In this document: positions 17,741-26,745 of the stretch, piece by piece
Position numbering within the stretch: the stretch's first letter is position 1
How the letters are laid out: every line of letters begins with the position of its first letter
Source: an uncultured bacterium
Lineage (GTDB): Bacteria > Cyanobacteriota > Vampirovibrionia > Gastranaerophilales > Gastranaerophilaceae
DNA length: 62,831 nucleotides
NCBI GenBank assembly: GCA_902766395.1
Contig: CACXDL010000054.1
Span: 1-62,831 of the forward strand
Direction: 5' to 3'
Notes under the pieces: model-generated
Seen by the model: only the letters and a program-made list of their open reading frames with translations
Told to the model about the DNA's origin: nothing
Database searches by the model: none
Position numbers and translations under genes: made by a program

Positions 17741-18604
17741 CTACTTATTTTTTAACAAACTCTCAGACAAAATACCAAATGTATCGATTGATAATTTTTC
17801 GCCTCTGATATTTTCGTCTAAATTCATTTGACCAAGAACTTTATATACAGTTTCTTTTTCAAAACCCGCACTTAAAAGGCAATTTTTTAAATTTTTTCTT
17901 CTGTGAGCAAATGCAGCTTTTATAGTTTTTCTGAAATGAGAATAATCAGTTAATTTCAATTTCGGTTCCGTTTTTACTTCCAGATTAACAAGAGCAGAAT
18001 TTACTTTTGGAGCAGGGTAAAAACATTTTCGGCCGACTTTGCGTAAAATTTTTACATCAGCCCAAAATTGAGACAATATAGACAGTAAACCGTATTGTTT
18101 TCCAGGGGCCTCAGGATTTGCACACATTCTTAGCGCAACTTCTTCTTGTACCATGAGAATTATATTTTTTATACTTGCCCTGTTTTTATTTTCCAGATCA
18201 TCAACCTCTCCTAACAAATGAGCAATAATAGGACTGGTAATATAATAAGGTATATTTGCAACTACTTTTATTTTTTCATTACAAAGTTCTGAGATATCAG
18301 TTTTTAGTATATCTTTATGTATAATTTCAAGATTTGGGGCATCAAGCTTTTGCAATTCTTTAATTGCTTCTTCATCCAGCTCAACGGCTATAACTTTTTT
18401 TGCGTGCTTCACCAATTGTTCTGTTACAAAACCAACTCCCGGACCTATTTCAAGAATTACATCCTCAGAAGAAATATCTGCAAAATCAATAATATCTGCA
18501 ATAACTTCTCCATCTATTAAAAAATTTTGTCCAAGACGCTTTTTAGTTTTAAAATATCTTGCCCGTTCAAAGTAATTCATCTTACTAATAATATTACCAC
18601 ACAT
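17741..18604 (-). CDS. rsmA: 16S rRNA (adenine1518-N6/adenine1519-N6)-dimethyltransferase
   Basis: 287 aa. Rossmann methyltransferase that dimethylates two adjacent adenines in the 3' hairpin of 16S rRNA during 30S maturation. LGQNFLID at about 24-31, the SAM motif ILEIGPGVGFVTEQL (50-64), the catalytic NIPY at 117-120 and the FYPAPKVNSALV segment are all present. Two starts are possible (18604 and 18580, MNYFERARYF); neither has a strong ribosome site. Divergent from gshA with 74 bases between. Confidence 0.95.
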   Translation of the reverse strand: MCGNIISKMNYFERARYFKTKKRLGQNFLIDGEVIADIIDFADISSEDVILEIGPGVGFVTEQLVKHAKKVIAVELDEEAIKELQKLDAPNLEIIHKDILKTDISELCNEKIKVVANIPYYITSPIIAHLLGEVDDLENKNRASIKNIILMVQEEVALRMCANPEAPGKQYGLLSILSQFWADVKILRKVGRKCFYPAPKVNSALVNLEVKTEPKLKLTDYSHFRKTIKAAFAHRRKNLKNCLLSAGFEKETVYKVLGQMNLDENIRGEKLSIDTFGILSESLLKNK

Positions 18605-18678
18605 AGACTAATGTTTATAAACTTTTATTTGTTATTTTAAGTATTGTTATGATATATTAGTTTGATAAAGGGATGAAG

Positions 18679-20007
18679 ATGTTTAAATCAGCTGTTAATG
18701 TTTTGGCTAAAAGTGATATTTTAAAGCTTTATACAAAAGGGTTTGTACCATCGGAAGATTTCAGAATCGGTTTAGAGTATGAAAGAATTCCAATAGATAA
18801 GTCTTCTTATGTGACAGTTGATTACTGGGGGGATAAAGGAGTTTGCACCCTTTTAAAACGTTTTGCGTATTTAAACGGATGGGATCATATACTTGATCAA
18901 GATAATATCATTGGCTTAGCAAAAGGGCATGACACTATTACGCTTGAACCGGGAGCTCAAATTGAAATTAGCGCAAAACCTGAAAAAACAATATTCGAAT
19001 TAAAAGAAAAAATAGACCAAATCGATACACAACTAAAAGATATTTCAGACGAAATGAATATAACTCTGCTGGAATACGGAATTTCTCCGTTTTCAACATT
19101 TAAAAACATTCACCTTATACCAAAAAGAAGATATAAAATAATGGCAAATTATCTCTGGGGTATACTATCTGATGTTATGATGAGAGAAACTGCCGGTATC
19201 CAGTGCTGTATTGATTTTAAATCAGAAGAAGACGCAATGAGAAAGTTCAAGCTGGCAAATAAACTTACACCGTTTATAACGGCAATGTTTGCCAATTCTC
19301 CGATAAGAGGAGGGGTAGATACCGGCTATAAATCTTTCCGAGCATTAAGCTGGCTAAATACTGATAATGACAGATGCGGATTTGCAGGAAAAATTAGCGA
19401 AGAATTCTCTTTTGAAGATTATATAGATTGTATTTTAAAAACCCCAATGATATACATAGAAAAAGATGGTATAAATCATGAAATTCATGGAGATTTAACT
19501 TTTGAAGAATACATGAATTCAGGTTATGAAGGGCACTACGCATCAATTGAGGATTATGAACTTCAGGCGAATCTATGCTTTCCGGAAGTAAGATTGCGCA
19601 ATTTTATTGAAATAAGAAACCACGATTGCGTCTATGGTGATTTAAAATACGCATTGTTAGCTATCTATAAGGGCATATTTTATGAAAAAAACGCAATGTA
19701 TGAATGCGAAGAATTACTTAAATCACTGCAATACAAGGATTATTCAGAACTAAGATACAATGTTCCAAAACAAGGTCTGTCCGCCAAAGTAAAAAAAGGC
19801 AAAGTCCTTGATTATGCAAAAGATATAATCAATATTGCGGAAAAATCTTTAAAAGATGCGCAAACAGGCGAAGCAGCATTTTTGAATTCAATAAAAGAAT
19901 ATACCATGAAGGGAATTTCTCCGGCAGATGTTATTCTGAAAAAATGGAATACCTCCTGGAAAAAAGATTTAGGTAAAATCGTCAATTACATAAACAGTTA
20001 TTCTTAA
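18679..20007 (+). CDS. gshA: Glutamate-cysteine ligase, plant/cyanobacterial/proteobacterial type
   Basis: About 442 aa. It forms gamma-glutamylcysteine from glutamate and cysteine with ATP. Recognised by IGLEYERIPID near the N-terminus, ITLEPGAQIEISAKP (about 98-112), and the RETAGIQCCIDF segment, which match the GCS2/plant-like class (as in cyanobacteria) and not the E. coli class. The start at 18679 is chosen over 18673 because AAAGGG is then 6 bases away; at 18673 it would abut the ATG. A weak promoter (TTGTTA at 18629, TATATT at 18653, 18-base spacer) is possible. No gshB is in the window, so the final thiol may be gamma-glutamylcysteine or glutathione. Confidence 0.88.
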   Translation: MFKSAVNVLAKSDILKLYTKGFVPSEDFRIGLEYERIPIDKSSYVTVDYWGDKGVCTLLKRFAYLNGWDHILDQDNIIGLAKGHDTITLEPGAQIEISAKPEKTIFELKEKIDQIDTQLKDISDEMNITLLEYGISPFSTFKNIHLIPKRRYKIMANYLWGILSDVMMRETAGIQCCIDFKSEEDAMRKFKLANKLTPFITAMFANSPIRGGVDTGYKSFRALSWLNTDNDRCGFAGKISEEFSFEDYIDCILKTPMIYIEKDGINHEIHGDLTFEEYMNSGYEGHYASIEDYELQANLCFPEVRLRNFIEIRNHDCVYGDLKYALLAIYKGIFYEKNAMYECEELLKSLQYKDYSELRYNVPKQGLSAKVKKGKVLDYAKDIINIAEKSLKDAQTGEAAFLNSIKEYTMKGISPADVILKKWNTSWKKDLGKIVNYINSYS

Positions 20008-20012
20008 CAATT

Positions 20013-20039
20013 TTGATTATGCAAAAAAAATTGTATAAT
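20013..20039 (+). promoter_or_regulatory. Promoter of the small secreted protein gene
   Basis: TTGATT (20013-20018) and a perfect TATAAT (20034-20039) with a short 15-base spacer, 18 bases before the ATG at 20058. Confidence 0.55.
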
Positions 20040-20057
20040 ATATCTAAAGAGGATTTC

Positions 20058-20492
20058 ATGAAAAGGGTAACCATAACTTTTATTTTGACTATATTATGTA
20101 CCTGTGTTGTAAAAGCACAAACAGGAGCATATTCACCTGTTCATCTGCAGCACTTGAAAAACTGCAGCCCATACTCAGAAGTATATGAAACCAAAATTGA
20201 TTCCAATGATCCATTTTCACCAAACATGAACTTACGTTCTACTGAAACAATTCTCGGATGGTTAAATGGTAAATGCAGAGTAAAAAGCACAATATATAGT
20301 ACTGAAGCCCAACAAGACATTATGGAAATAAAATGTGCGTATTCTAAAGATAAACTTGCATCAATTATTAAAAAAATGAAAAACATTAATTCCGGAAATT
20401 CTGACGAAATCCAAAATCTCAATAAGGAACTGCAAACATATATTAATGATCCTTCAGTTTGTACAATTAAAACACTTGTAAACGAAGATTAA
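20058..20492 (+). CDS. Small secreted hypothetical protein
   Basis: 144 aa. The start at 20058 gives a clean signal peptide (MKRVTITFILTILCTCVVKA, cleavage about residue 20) and has AAAGAGGA upstream; the longer in-frame start at 20013 sits on the promoter and is rejected. The mature part has four cysteines (KNCSPY, NGKCRV, EIKCAY, SVCTIK), enough for two disulfides, and looks small and folded. No family recognised. Its stop overlaps the dnaB stop on the other strand by two bases (convergent). Confidence 0.75.
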   Translation: MKRVTITFILTILCTCVVKAQTGAYSPVHLQHLKNCSPYSEVYETKIDSNDPFSPNMNLRSTETILGWLNGKCRVKSTIYSTEAQQDIMEIKCAYSKDKLASIIKKMKNINSGNSDEIQNLNKELQTYINDPSVCTIKTLVNED

Positions 20493-21883
20493 AACGCATC
20501 AAAAGAATCGTTTGTAAGTGGATTTTTGAATTTTGTAATATTGGATTGGAACAATAACTTAACAGTATCAACAGGACCATTTCTGTGTTTTGCAATAATT
20601 ATTTCTGACAATCCTTTTGAACTTGCTTTTATACTTTCTTCTTCCTCAGACTCTTCTGCTTTTGCATAATAATCAGCTCGATAAATAAACATTACAATAT
20701 CAGCATCTTGCTCGATAGAACCCGATTCTCTCAAATCAGAAAGCATTGGTCGTTTATCGTTTCTTGATTCAACAGCACGAGATAACTGAGACAGCGCAAT
20801 TACAGGAACATCAAGTTCTTTTGCAAGAATTTTTAAACCTCTTGAAATAGCAGAAATCTGCTGCAAGCGATCTTCTGAACCTGAACTTTCCATTAATTGT
20901 AGATAGTCGATTACAACAAGCCCCAAATCTTTTTCCTGAGATTTTAAACGGCGGCACTTCGTTCTAACATCTGTCAAAGTACAACCACCGGTATCATCGA
21001 TATATATTTTGGCCTGGCTGAAATCATTCATAGCCATTGCAAGTTTATCCAAATCTTTTTGCTGCATGTTTCCTGTTTTTAGCCTTTGAGCATCAATTTC
21101 CGCATAAGAACATAACATTCTCTGCACTAACTGGCTTGCCGACATTTCGAGTGAGAATATACAAACAGGAACCTGCTCTTTTACTGCGACATTTTGAGCA
21201 ATGTTAAGCGCTAATGCCGTTTTACCCATCGCAGGACGAGCAGCAAGAATAATTAAATCTGATTTATTTAAACCGTTTAATAATGTATCTAAATCGTTAA
21301 ATCCGGTTCTTAAGCCAGATAATTCATCTTTATGATTATACCTGTATTCAATTTTGTTCCAAGCATCAAGCACCAAATCTTTTACAGGCCTTAAATCAGA
21401 AGTGGCCTTACTTGAACTAATATCATAAATTAATTTTTCAGCTTGCTCAATAGATGCATCACTTGGTTCTAAGTCGTAACCTTTACTTACAATTTCTGAT
21501 CCGGCACTTATTAAAGCACGTTTAATAGATTTTTCTTTTATAATCTTTGCATAATATGCAACATTTGCAGTCGTAATTGTGTTCTCTGCCAAATCGTTTA
21601 TATAAGCTCTTCCTCCAACAGCATCCAGTTTCCCCGCATAACTTAATACGTCTGAAACGGAAACAATATCAATATTATCGTTATTATTAAATAGTTGAAG
21701 CATTGCATCATAGATATATCTGTGAGCCGGCTTGTAAAAACATCCCGCATCAAGAGAATCCGAAACCTTAGCAAGACAACCAGGATTTACAAGAATTGCA
21801 CCTAAGATTGCTTCTTCGGCTTCTATGTTTTGAGGAATTAATGTTTCATCAACGTGTTTTTTTTCTTTTACTCTTGGCGGCAT
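20489..21883 (-). CDS. dnaB: Replicative DNA helicase
   Basis: 464 aa, normal length, no intein. The N-terminal domain begins LIPQNIEAEEAILGAIL; the RecA-like ATPase has Walker A AARPAMGKT at 214-222, IFSLEMSASQLVQRML, Walker B VVIDYLQLM, and the DnaB C-terminal AKHRNGPVDTVKLLF. A Glu/Ser-rich insertion (EESEEEESIKASSKG) precedes the last motif. AGGAG stands before the ATG. It unwinds the fork ahead of the polymerase. Confidence 0.97.
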   Translation of the reverse strand: MPPRVKEKKHVDETLIPQNIEAEEAILGAILVNPGCLAKVSDSLDAGCFYKPAHRYIYDAMLQLFNNNDNIDIVSVSDVLSYAGKLDAVGGRAYINDLAENTITTANVAYYAKIIKEKSIKRALISAGSEIVSKGYDLEPSDASIEQAEKLIYDISSSKATSDLRPVKDLVLDAWNKIEYRYNHKDELSGLRTGFNDLDTLLNGLNKSDLIILAARPAMGKTALALNIAQNVAVKEQVPVCIFSLEMSASQLVQRMLCSYAEIDAQRLKTGNMQQKDLDKLAMAMNDFSQAKIYIDDTGGCTLTDVRTKCRRLKSQEKDLGLVVIDYLQLMESSGSEDRLQQISAISRGLKILAKELDVPVIALSQLSRAVESRNDKRPMLSDLRESGSIEQDADIVMFIYRADYYAKAEESEEEESIKASSKGLSEIIIAKHRNGPVDTVKLLFQSNITKFKNPLTNDSFDAF

Positions 21884-22023
21884 ATTTTTCTCCTATAGAA
21901 AATATTTTATTACATAAAAAAAACTTGTCCGTACATGATTAATTTATTTTTACAAACTCAAACTTTTATATAAATCATGTTTTAGCTACAATTATTAAAG
22001 CAGAAATATAAAAAGGGATAAAA

Positions 22024-23349
22024 ATGAAAAAAGTTTATATTGAAACAATGGGTTGCCAGATGAATAAATCAGATACCGAAAGAATGTTTGGTATGCTCTC
22101 AAATTTTGGATATGAGGAAACTTCTGAGCCCAAAGAAGCTGATTTATTGATGGTTAATACTTGCTCAATTAGACAACTTAGTGAAGACAAAGCATACAGC
22201 TTAATTGGCACATGGGGGAAATGGAAAAAATCCAGACCTGATTTAAAGATAGGATTCTGCGGATGTGTAGCGCAACAAAAGGCTCAACAAATATTCAAAC
22301 GCGCACACTATGTTGATTTTGTTCTTGGAACACATAAAATTTATTCGCTCCCTGCAATTATTGAAAAAATTAATCAGGGCGAAAAAGTATGTGAATGTGA
22401 AGAGACAAACCAAACTGAAGATAAAGAAGCTATAAAATTTGAAATTAATCGTGTAAAATCAGTTAATGCCTGGATACCTATAACAGAAGGCTGTAACAAT
22501 TTCTGTACATACTGTATCGTTCCATACACCAGAGGCAGAGAACGTTCAAGGCTTCCTGAGACAATACTAAAAGAAGTAAAAGATGCACTAAATTCCGGCT
22601 TTAAAGAAATTACATTACTAGGTCAGAATGTCGATAGTTACGGCAAAGATTTTAAAGATAAAAAATACAGACTCGCAGATTTGCTTAGAGAAGTAAATGC
22701 TATAGAAGGTAACTTCAGAATTAGATTTGTTACTTCTTATCCGACTGATATAACAGACGAACTTATTAAAACGGCTGTTGAATTAGATAAAGTTTGCGAA
22801 TATTTTCATATTCCGATGCAATCAGGTTCTACACCGGTTTTAAAAGCGATGAACAGACGCTATGACAGAGAAACATATTTTAAAATTGCAAATAAAATAA
22901 GAGAAATGGTACCTGATGTAACAATAACAAGTGATTTTATTGCAGGTTTTCCGGGAGAAACAGAAGAACAGTTTCAGCAAACTCTGACTGCAATGGAAGA
23001 ATTGGGTTTAGATTACTCAAATACCGCAGCATATTCTCCAAGAGAAAAAACAGTTGCAGCACGCTGGGTTGATAAGTTTATAGATGAAGATACAAAATTT
23101 GAACGTCTTGCAAGACTAAATGAACAAAACAGAAAATGCTGTCTTTCTTCAAATAAAAAATTTGTTGGACGAACTATGGAAGTTTTAATTGAAAATTTTG
23201 AAAATCGCAAAGGTAAAAATGTTATTACAGGCAGAACACGTAATAATAAAATTGTTCATATTCCCTATGATAAGGATTTAACAGGACAATTTGTCAATGC
23301 AAAAATTACGGGCTGTAAAACCTGGTATCTAAATGGTGAACTTGTATAA
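22024..23349 (+). CDS. miaB: tRNA-2-methylthio-N6-dimethylallyladenosine synthase
   Basis: 441 aa radical SAM methylthiotransferase that adds the methylthio group to i6A37 of tRNA. The N-terminal UPF0004 domain supplies three cysteines of the auxiliary cluster (GCQMNKSD at about 10, NTCS near 47, GFCGC near 79). The radical SAM motif CNNFCTYC is at about 156-163, and a TRAM domain closes the C-terminus. AAAGGG lies upstream of the ATG. Full length and intact. Confidence 0.96.
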   Translation: MKKVYIETMGCQMNKSDTERMFGMLSNFGYEETSEPKEADLLMVNTCSIRQLSEDKAYSLIGTWGKWKKSRPDLKIGFCGCVAQQKAQQIFKRAHYVDFVLGTHKIYSLPAIIEKINQGEKVCECEETNQTEDKEAIKFEINRVKSVNAWIPITEGCNNFCTYCIVPYTRGRERSRLPETILKEVKDALNSGFKEITLLGQNVDSYGKDFKDKKYRLADLLREVNAIEGNFRIRFVTSYPTDITDELIKTAVELDKVCEYFHIPMQSGSTPVLKAMNRRYDRETYFKIANKIREMVPDVTITSDFIAGFPGETEEQFQQTLTAMEELGLDYSNTAAYSPREKTVAARWVDKFIDEDTKFERLARLNEQNRKCCLSSNKKFVGRTMEVLIENFENRKGKNVITGRTRNNKIVHIPYDKDLTGQFVNAKITGCKTWYLNGELV

Positions 23350-23371
23350 TTATTTACCGGCAAAAAATATT

Positions 23372-23400
23372 TTTACAATTTTTATATGAAATACTATGAT
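23372..23400 (+). promoter_or_regulatory. Promoter-like sequence overlapping the annotated start of the HExxH protein
   Basis: TTTACA (23372-23377) and TATGAT (23395-23400) with a 17-base spacer. The -10 covers the ATG at 23396, so if this promoter is real, translation must begin downstream (ATG at 23420). Confidence 0.5.
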
Positions 23401-24178
23401 AAAACTATCTCCAAATACAATGTTTTCTTATTCTGTTTCCAAGGGAACAGCAGAAGCAAGGGCAAAACTGGCAGAACGAATAAACGACAAAGTTTTCAAA
23501 AATGTGCTGGATTTATACGGTAAAAAAGGTTCATGCGGACTTGGATCAATTAAACAACGATATAATTTGGCACTACCAGAGAGAAAGAATGTCAACATCG
23601 TTCCTTTACCAGTAAAAGATTATGAAGATTTCGGCGGAGGCATGCAAATTGAAGATATGGGTGACCGAATTTTAGGTTATTCTATACAAATACCGGTGAG
23701 CAAAAAAAGAAAAATGAATATTCTCGACTTACCGGAATTTATGCATGAATCAACTCACGTTTTAGATTATCTATTAAATCCGAGGTACATTTCAAATACA
23801 AAAAGAATGTATGATTTGAATATTTTTGATAAAGAATATTTCAGCATCTACGAAAAATTATTTGATAATCCTGATGCGATGTTTTCAAATTCAGCAAAGA
23901 AGATGCTTTTTCTTGCTGACGAAAAAACGAGAGAAGCTATAAAAGATCTGCCATTTAAAGAAAAAATAACATTTTTAAAATATATAAAATACAATATGCA
24001 AATGGAAGATCATGCCTACAATCAAGATCTAAAGTTTGCAAAACTAATGAAGAAACTTGGGCGGCCAACAGATTCTGAAAGTTTGCAAGACTATGCATCA
24101 GTCATGCATTTTCGCAAAAAAATTGGAATTGTAAATAATATAATTCAGGAAGAATTGGCTAAAGCAAGAGTTAAATAA
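23396..24178 (+). CDS. Putative zinc metallopeptidase-like protein (HExxH), unknown family
   Basis: 260 aa from 23396, or 252 aa from 23420. The segment EFMHESTHVLDYLLNPRY contains HESTH at 117-121, an HExxH zinc-binding helix in a suitable hydrophobic context, and MQMEDHAY (201-208) could give a third ligand (Glu or His) from a later helix. No signal peptide. I do not recognise the family. It follows miaB by 46 bases, with a promoter-like sequence between, and precedes a small unknown gene. The metallopeptidase reading is inference from the motif and its context. Confidence 0.65.
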   Translation: MIKLSPNTMFSYSVSKGTAEARAKLAERINDKVFKNVLDLYGKKGSCGLGSIKQRYNLALPERKNVNIVPLPVKDYEDFGGGMQIEDMGDRILGYSIQIPVSKKRKMNILDLPEFMHESTHVLDYLLNPRYISNTKRMYDLNIFDKEYFSIYEKLFDNPDAMFSNSAKKMLFLADEKTREAIKDLPFKEKITFLKYIKYNMQMEDHAYNQDLKFAKLMKKLGRPTDSESLQDYASVMHFRKKIGIVNNIIQEELAKARVK

Positions 24179-24234
24179 GTATGCGAAAGTGTACAAATAT
24201 ATGAGATATCAAAAGACAAATATGAGGTAAACAA

Positions 24235-24603
24235 ATGCGAATTGAAAATTATAATAATTCACAATATTTTGGAGCAAATTTTACAAAGGAATTTACTGAC
24301 TTTGCCCATTCATACATAAATACAAAACCAAACAGATTAAAAAATAATTATATATTTAACCGTAAAATAGAAGAATTCAAAAATTTTGGATACGATTATC
24401 TGACAATAGGTCTCTATCAAAAATCAGTCAGCTGCGGAATCAAGCATTCACTGGTTGCACTGAAAGACGGACAAGATTTAAAAGAAGGGATTGTAATTTG
24501 CAGTAAAACTTCTTTAAAATATTTGCTAAATGATTTTTTAAATATGACAAAAAAAGAATTTATAACAAAATTGCATATAAATAAAAAATACGAACCTGTA
24601 TAA
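24235..24603 (+). CDS. Hypothetical protein (122 aa)
   Basis: GAGG upstream of the ATG. The N-terminus MRIENYNNSQYFGANFTKEF has a short aromatic FGAN motif of a kind seen in other unknown proteins of this window. The rest is a small soluble alpha/beta-like sequence with two cysteines (SVSCGIKH, IVICSKT). No family recognised. Stop is adjacent to the stop of the convergent TPR gene. Confidence 0.6.
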   Translation: MRIENYNNSQYFGANFTKEFTDFAHSYINTKPNRLKNNYIFNRKIEEFKNFGYDYLTIGLYQKSVSCGIKHSLVALKDGQDLKEGIVICSKTSLKYLLNDFLNMTKKEFITKLHINKKYEPV

Positions 24604-25143
24604 TTATTCTTTATCATCATTTTTAGGGTTTTTAATTGCAGAGTTATCCGAATTTATTAAAGAATTCGCCTTTTCGAGGTCTTTGTCCGCCCCATCAAAG
24701 TCGCCATTGTCAAGCTTTATCATTGCACGCATGGAATATGCTGAACTATTATTTTTTTCCAGTTCAATGGCCTTATTGTAATCTTCTAATGCGCCTTTCT
24801 CATCTTTTAGATTATATTTGCATATTCCTCTCATTACATAGAGTTTTGCATTATCAGGTGCAAGCGAAATTGCTTTATTATAATCTTTTAGTGCTAATTT
24901 TTTATTACCCTGAGCATTGTATACCGCTGCTCTCCAATAATATAAAAAATATTCCTCCGGATATGTTTTCAAAGCTTCATTACATTGCTTCATAGCAGTT
25001 TCATATTGCTTATTACCAACAAGTATCCCTATTTTAGAAATAGTTAAATCTTTATCCTGAATAGTTTCCTGAGCAATAACAACTCCGGAACTGAAAGAAA
25101 ATAAACATAAAATTAAACCAAAAATAACAAACAATCTTTTCAC
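24604..25143 (-). CDS. Secreted TPR repeat protein
   Basis: 179 aa from a GTG start with GGAG 8 bases upstream. Signal peptide at 1-25 (ends VVIAQ). Then about three to four tetratricopeptide repeats (for example AAVYNAQGNKKLALKDYNKAI, shortened here to its core NAQGNKKLALKDYNKAI, and YNLKDEKGALEDYNKAI). TPRs mediate protein-protein contacts; a periplasmic scaffold is likely. Extended -10 promoter at 25170-25178. Confidence 0.85.
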   Translation of the reverse strand: MKRLFVIFGLILCLFSFSSGVVIAQETIQDKDLTISKIGILVGNKQYETAMKQCNEALKTYPEEYFLYYWRAAVYNAQGNKKLALKDYNKAISLAPDNAKLYVMRGICKYNLKDEKGALEDYNKAIELEKNNSSAYSMRAMIKLDNGDFDGADKDLEKANSLINSDNSAIKNPKNDDKE

Positions 25144-25169
25144 TTTTAAAACTCCTTAACAACATCGCA

Positions 25170-25178
25170 ATTATATCA
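25170..25178 (-). promoter_or_regulatory. Extended -10 promoter element of the TPR gene
   Basis: Minus strand TG-A-TATAAT; the -35 region is poor, which fits an extended -10 promoter. About 27 bases before the GTG. Confidence 0.55.
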
Positions 25179-25273
25179 CATTTTAAACTTAATTTCCAGT
25201 CCCACATCATTTGCAATGATAAGCAATTTATTGTACCATATAATTATACAAATAGTGCAGAAAGGTTGTTCAA

Positions 25274-25828
25274 ATGGCAATTAAAAGAGTATTAACATAC
25301 GGTGAACCTTCATTGAGAGAACCTTCAAAAGAAGTTCATAAAGTCTCAAAAAAAATATCAGATTTGATCAGAGATTTGTTTGATACAATGTATTCCCAGA
25401 ATGGAGTCGGATTGGCTGCTCCTCAAATAGGAGTTAACTTGAGAGTATTTGTAATAGATGCTTCAACTAAAGAAGAACCTCTGGAACCAATGGTATTTAT
25501 AAATCCTAAAATTATAAAAAAATCTGGTGCTATTAAAAGTAACGAAGGCTGTTTAAGTTTTCCTGAAGCATATTCAGATGTTGTCCGTTACAAAGATGTC
25601 ATGATAAAAGCAATAAATGAACACGGAAAACCTTTTGTAATGGAAGTAAAGGGAGGAAATCTTTTAGCCAGAGCAATTCAACATGAAAATGATCACTTGG
25701 ACGGGATATTGTTTATTGATCATTGTTTGAACAGATTTGAAACTGAAGAGGTTTTAAAAAAATATAATTTACCGGATATTGACCCTGAGAAGTTATTGGA
25801 TGAATCGGAGTTAAAAGAACAAATATGA
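25274..25828 (+). CDS. def: Peptide deformylase
   Basis: 184 aa. Removes the formyl group from nascent proteins. All three motifs are present: GVGLAAPQIG (about 45-54), EGCLSFP (about 97-103) with the metal-ligand Cys, and QHENDHLDG (about 139-147) with the HExxH helix. AAAGG precedes the ATG. Overlaps fmt by 4 bases (ATGA), the usual def-fmt coupling. Confidence 0.97.
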   Translation: MAIKRVLTYGEPSLREPSKEVHKVSKKISDLIRDLFDTMYSQNGVGLAAPQIGVNLRVFVIDASTKEEPLEPMVFINPKIIKKSGAIKSNEGCLSFPEAYSDVVRYKDVMIKAINEHGKPFVMEVKGGNLLARAIQHENDHLDGILFIDHCLNRFETEEVLKKYNLPDIDPEKLLDESELKEQI

Positions 25829-26739
25829 TAAAAATAGTATTTTTCGGAACTCCTGACATAGGTTTAAAATCTTTGGATTATTTAAACAATTCAAAAAATA
25901 TAGATGTATGTGCAGTAGTAACACAACCGGACAAACCGGCAGGCAGAGGGCATAAATTACAAGCTTCTCCCATAAAAAAATATGCTCAAGAGCATAATAT
26001 CCCTGTATTTCAGCCAAAATCAATACGAAAAGAACCGGAAATAATAGAGGAATTAAAGAAATTTAATCCGGATTTTTTTGTGACATTTGCATTTGGTCAA
26101 ATTTTATCACAAGAGGTTTTAGATGTACCAAAATATGAAACAATCAACCTTCATGCCTCATTATTACCTAAATACAGAGGCGCAAATCCTATTCAGCGTG
26201 CGATTATAAATGGAGATAAGGAAACCGGCATATGCACGATGATTACAGAATTAGGGCTTGACTGTGGTGATATCTGTCAAAAACTTGTTATCCCAATATC
26301 TGACACAATGAATTGCGAACAACTTTGGAATGAGATTGCAGAAAAATCTCCTCAAATGATAGAACAAACACTAATCGGATTAAAAGAAAACAGGCTCACC
26401 CCATGTAAACAATGTGAAGATGGGGTTTGTATGGCTAACAAACTCTCAAAAGAAGAATGTTTAATAGATTGGAACAAAACAAATACGGATATTCACAATT
26501 TGGTAAGAGGTATTTGTCGCAATCCAAGTGCATATTTTGTAATGAATGATAAAATTATAAAAGTAATTGAAACTATACCAATCGATGGTGAAGGTAAAAC
26601 AGGCGAAGTGATATCCCACACAAAGGAAGGGGTAGATGTTGCCTGTGGAAAAGGTTTACTTCGTTTAATTAAAGTAAAACCTGAGGGAAAAGGTGAAATG
26701 CCGGCTCGGGATTGGTATCACGGAGTAAAAAAGGGGTAG
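25825..26739 (+). CDS. fmt: Methionyl-tRNA formyltransferase
   Basis: 304 aa. Formylates Met-tRNAi with 10-formyl-THF. N-terminal Rossmann-like formyltransferase domain (IVFFGTPDIGLKSLDYL at the start, SLLPKYRGANPIQRAI at about 113-128) and the C-terminal OB-like domain (KPEGKGEMPARDWYHG). Start overlaps def; 6 bases to aroH. Confidence 0.97.
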   Translation: MIKIVFFGTPDIGLKSLDYLNNSKNIDVCAVVTQPDKPAGRGHKLQASPIKKYAQEHNIPVFQPKSIRKEPEIIEELKKFNPDFFVTFAFGQILSQEVLDVPKYETINLHASLLPKYRGANPIQRAIINGDKETGICTMITELGLDCGDICQKLVIPISDTMNCEQLWNEIAEKSPQMIEQTLIGLKENRLTPCKQCEDGVCMANKLSKEECLIDWNKTNTDIHNLVRGICRNPSAYFVMNDKIIKVIETIPIDGEGKTGEVISHTKEGVDVACGKGLLRLIKVKPEGKGEMPARDWYHGVKKG

Positions 26740-26745
26740 ATCAAA

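Noticed and set aside
17567-17755. 62-codon plus-strand frame in the rsmA-LysM gap
   Set aside because: No ribosome site, low-complexity Cys/Phe-rich composition, and it runs into the rsmA terminator region.
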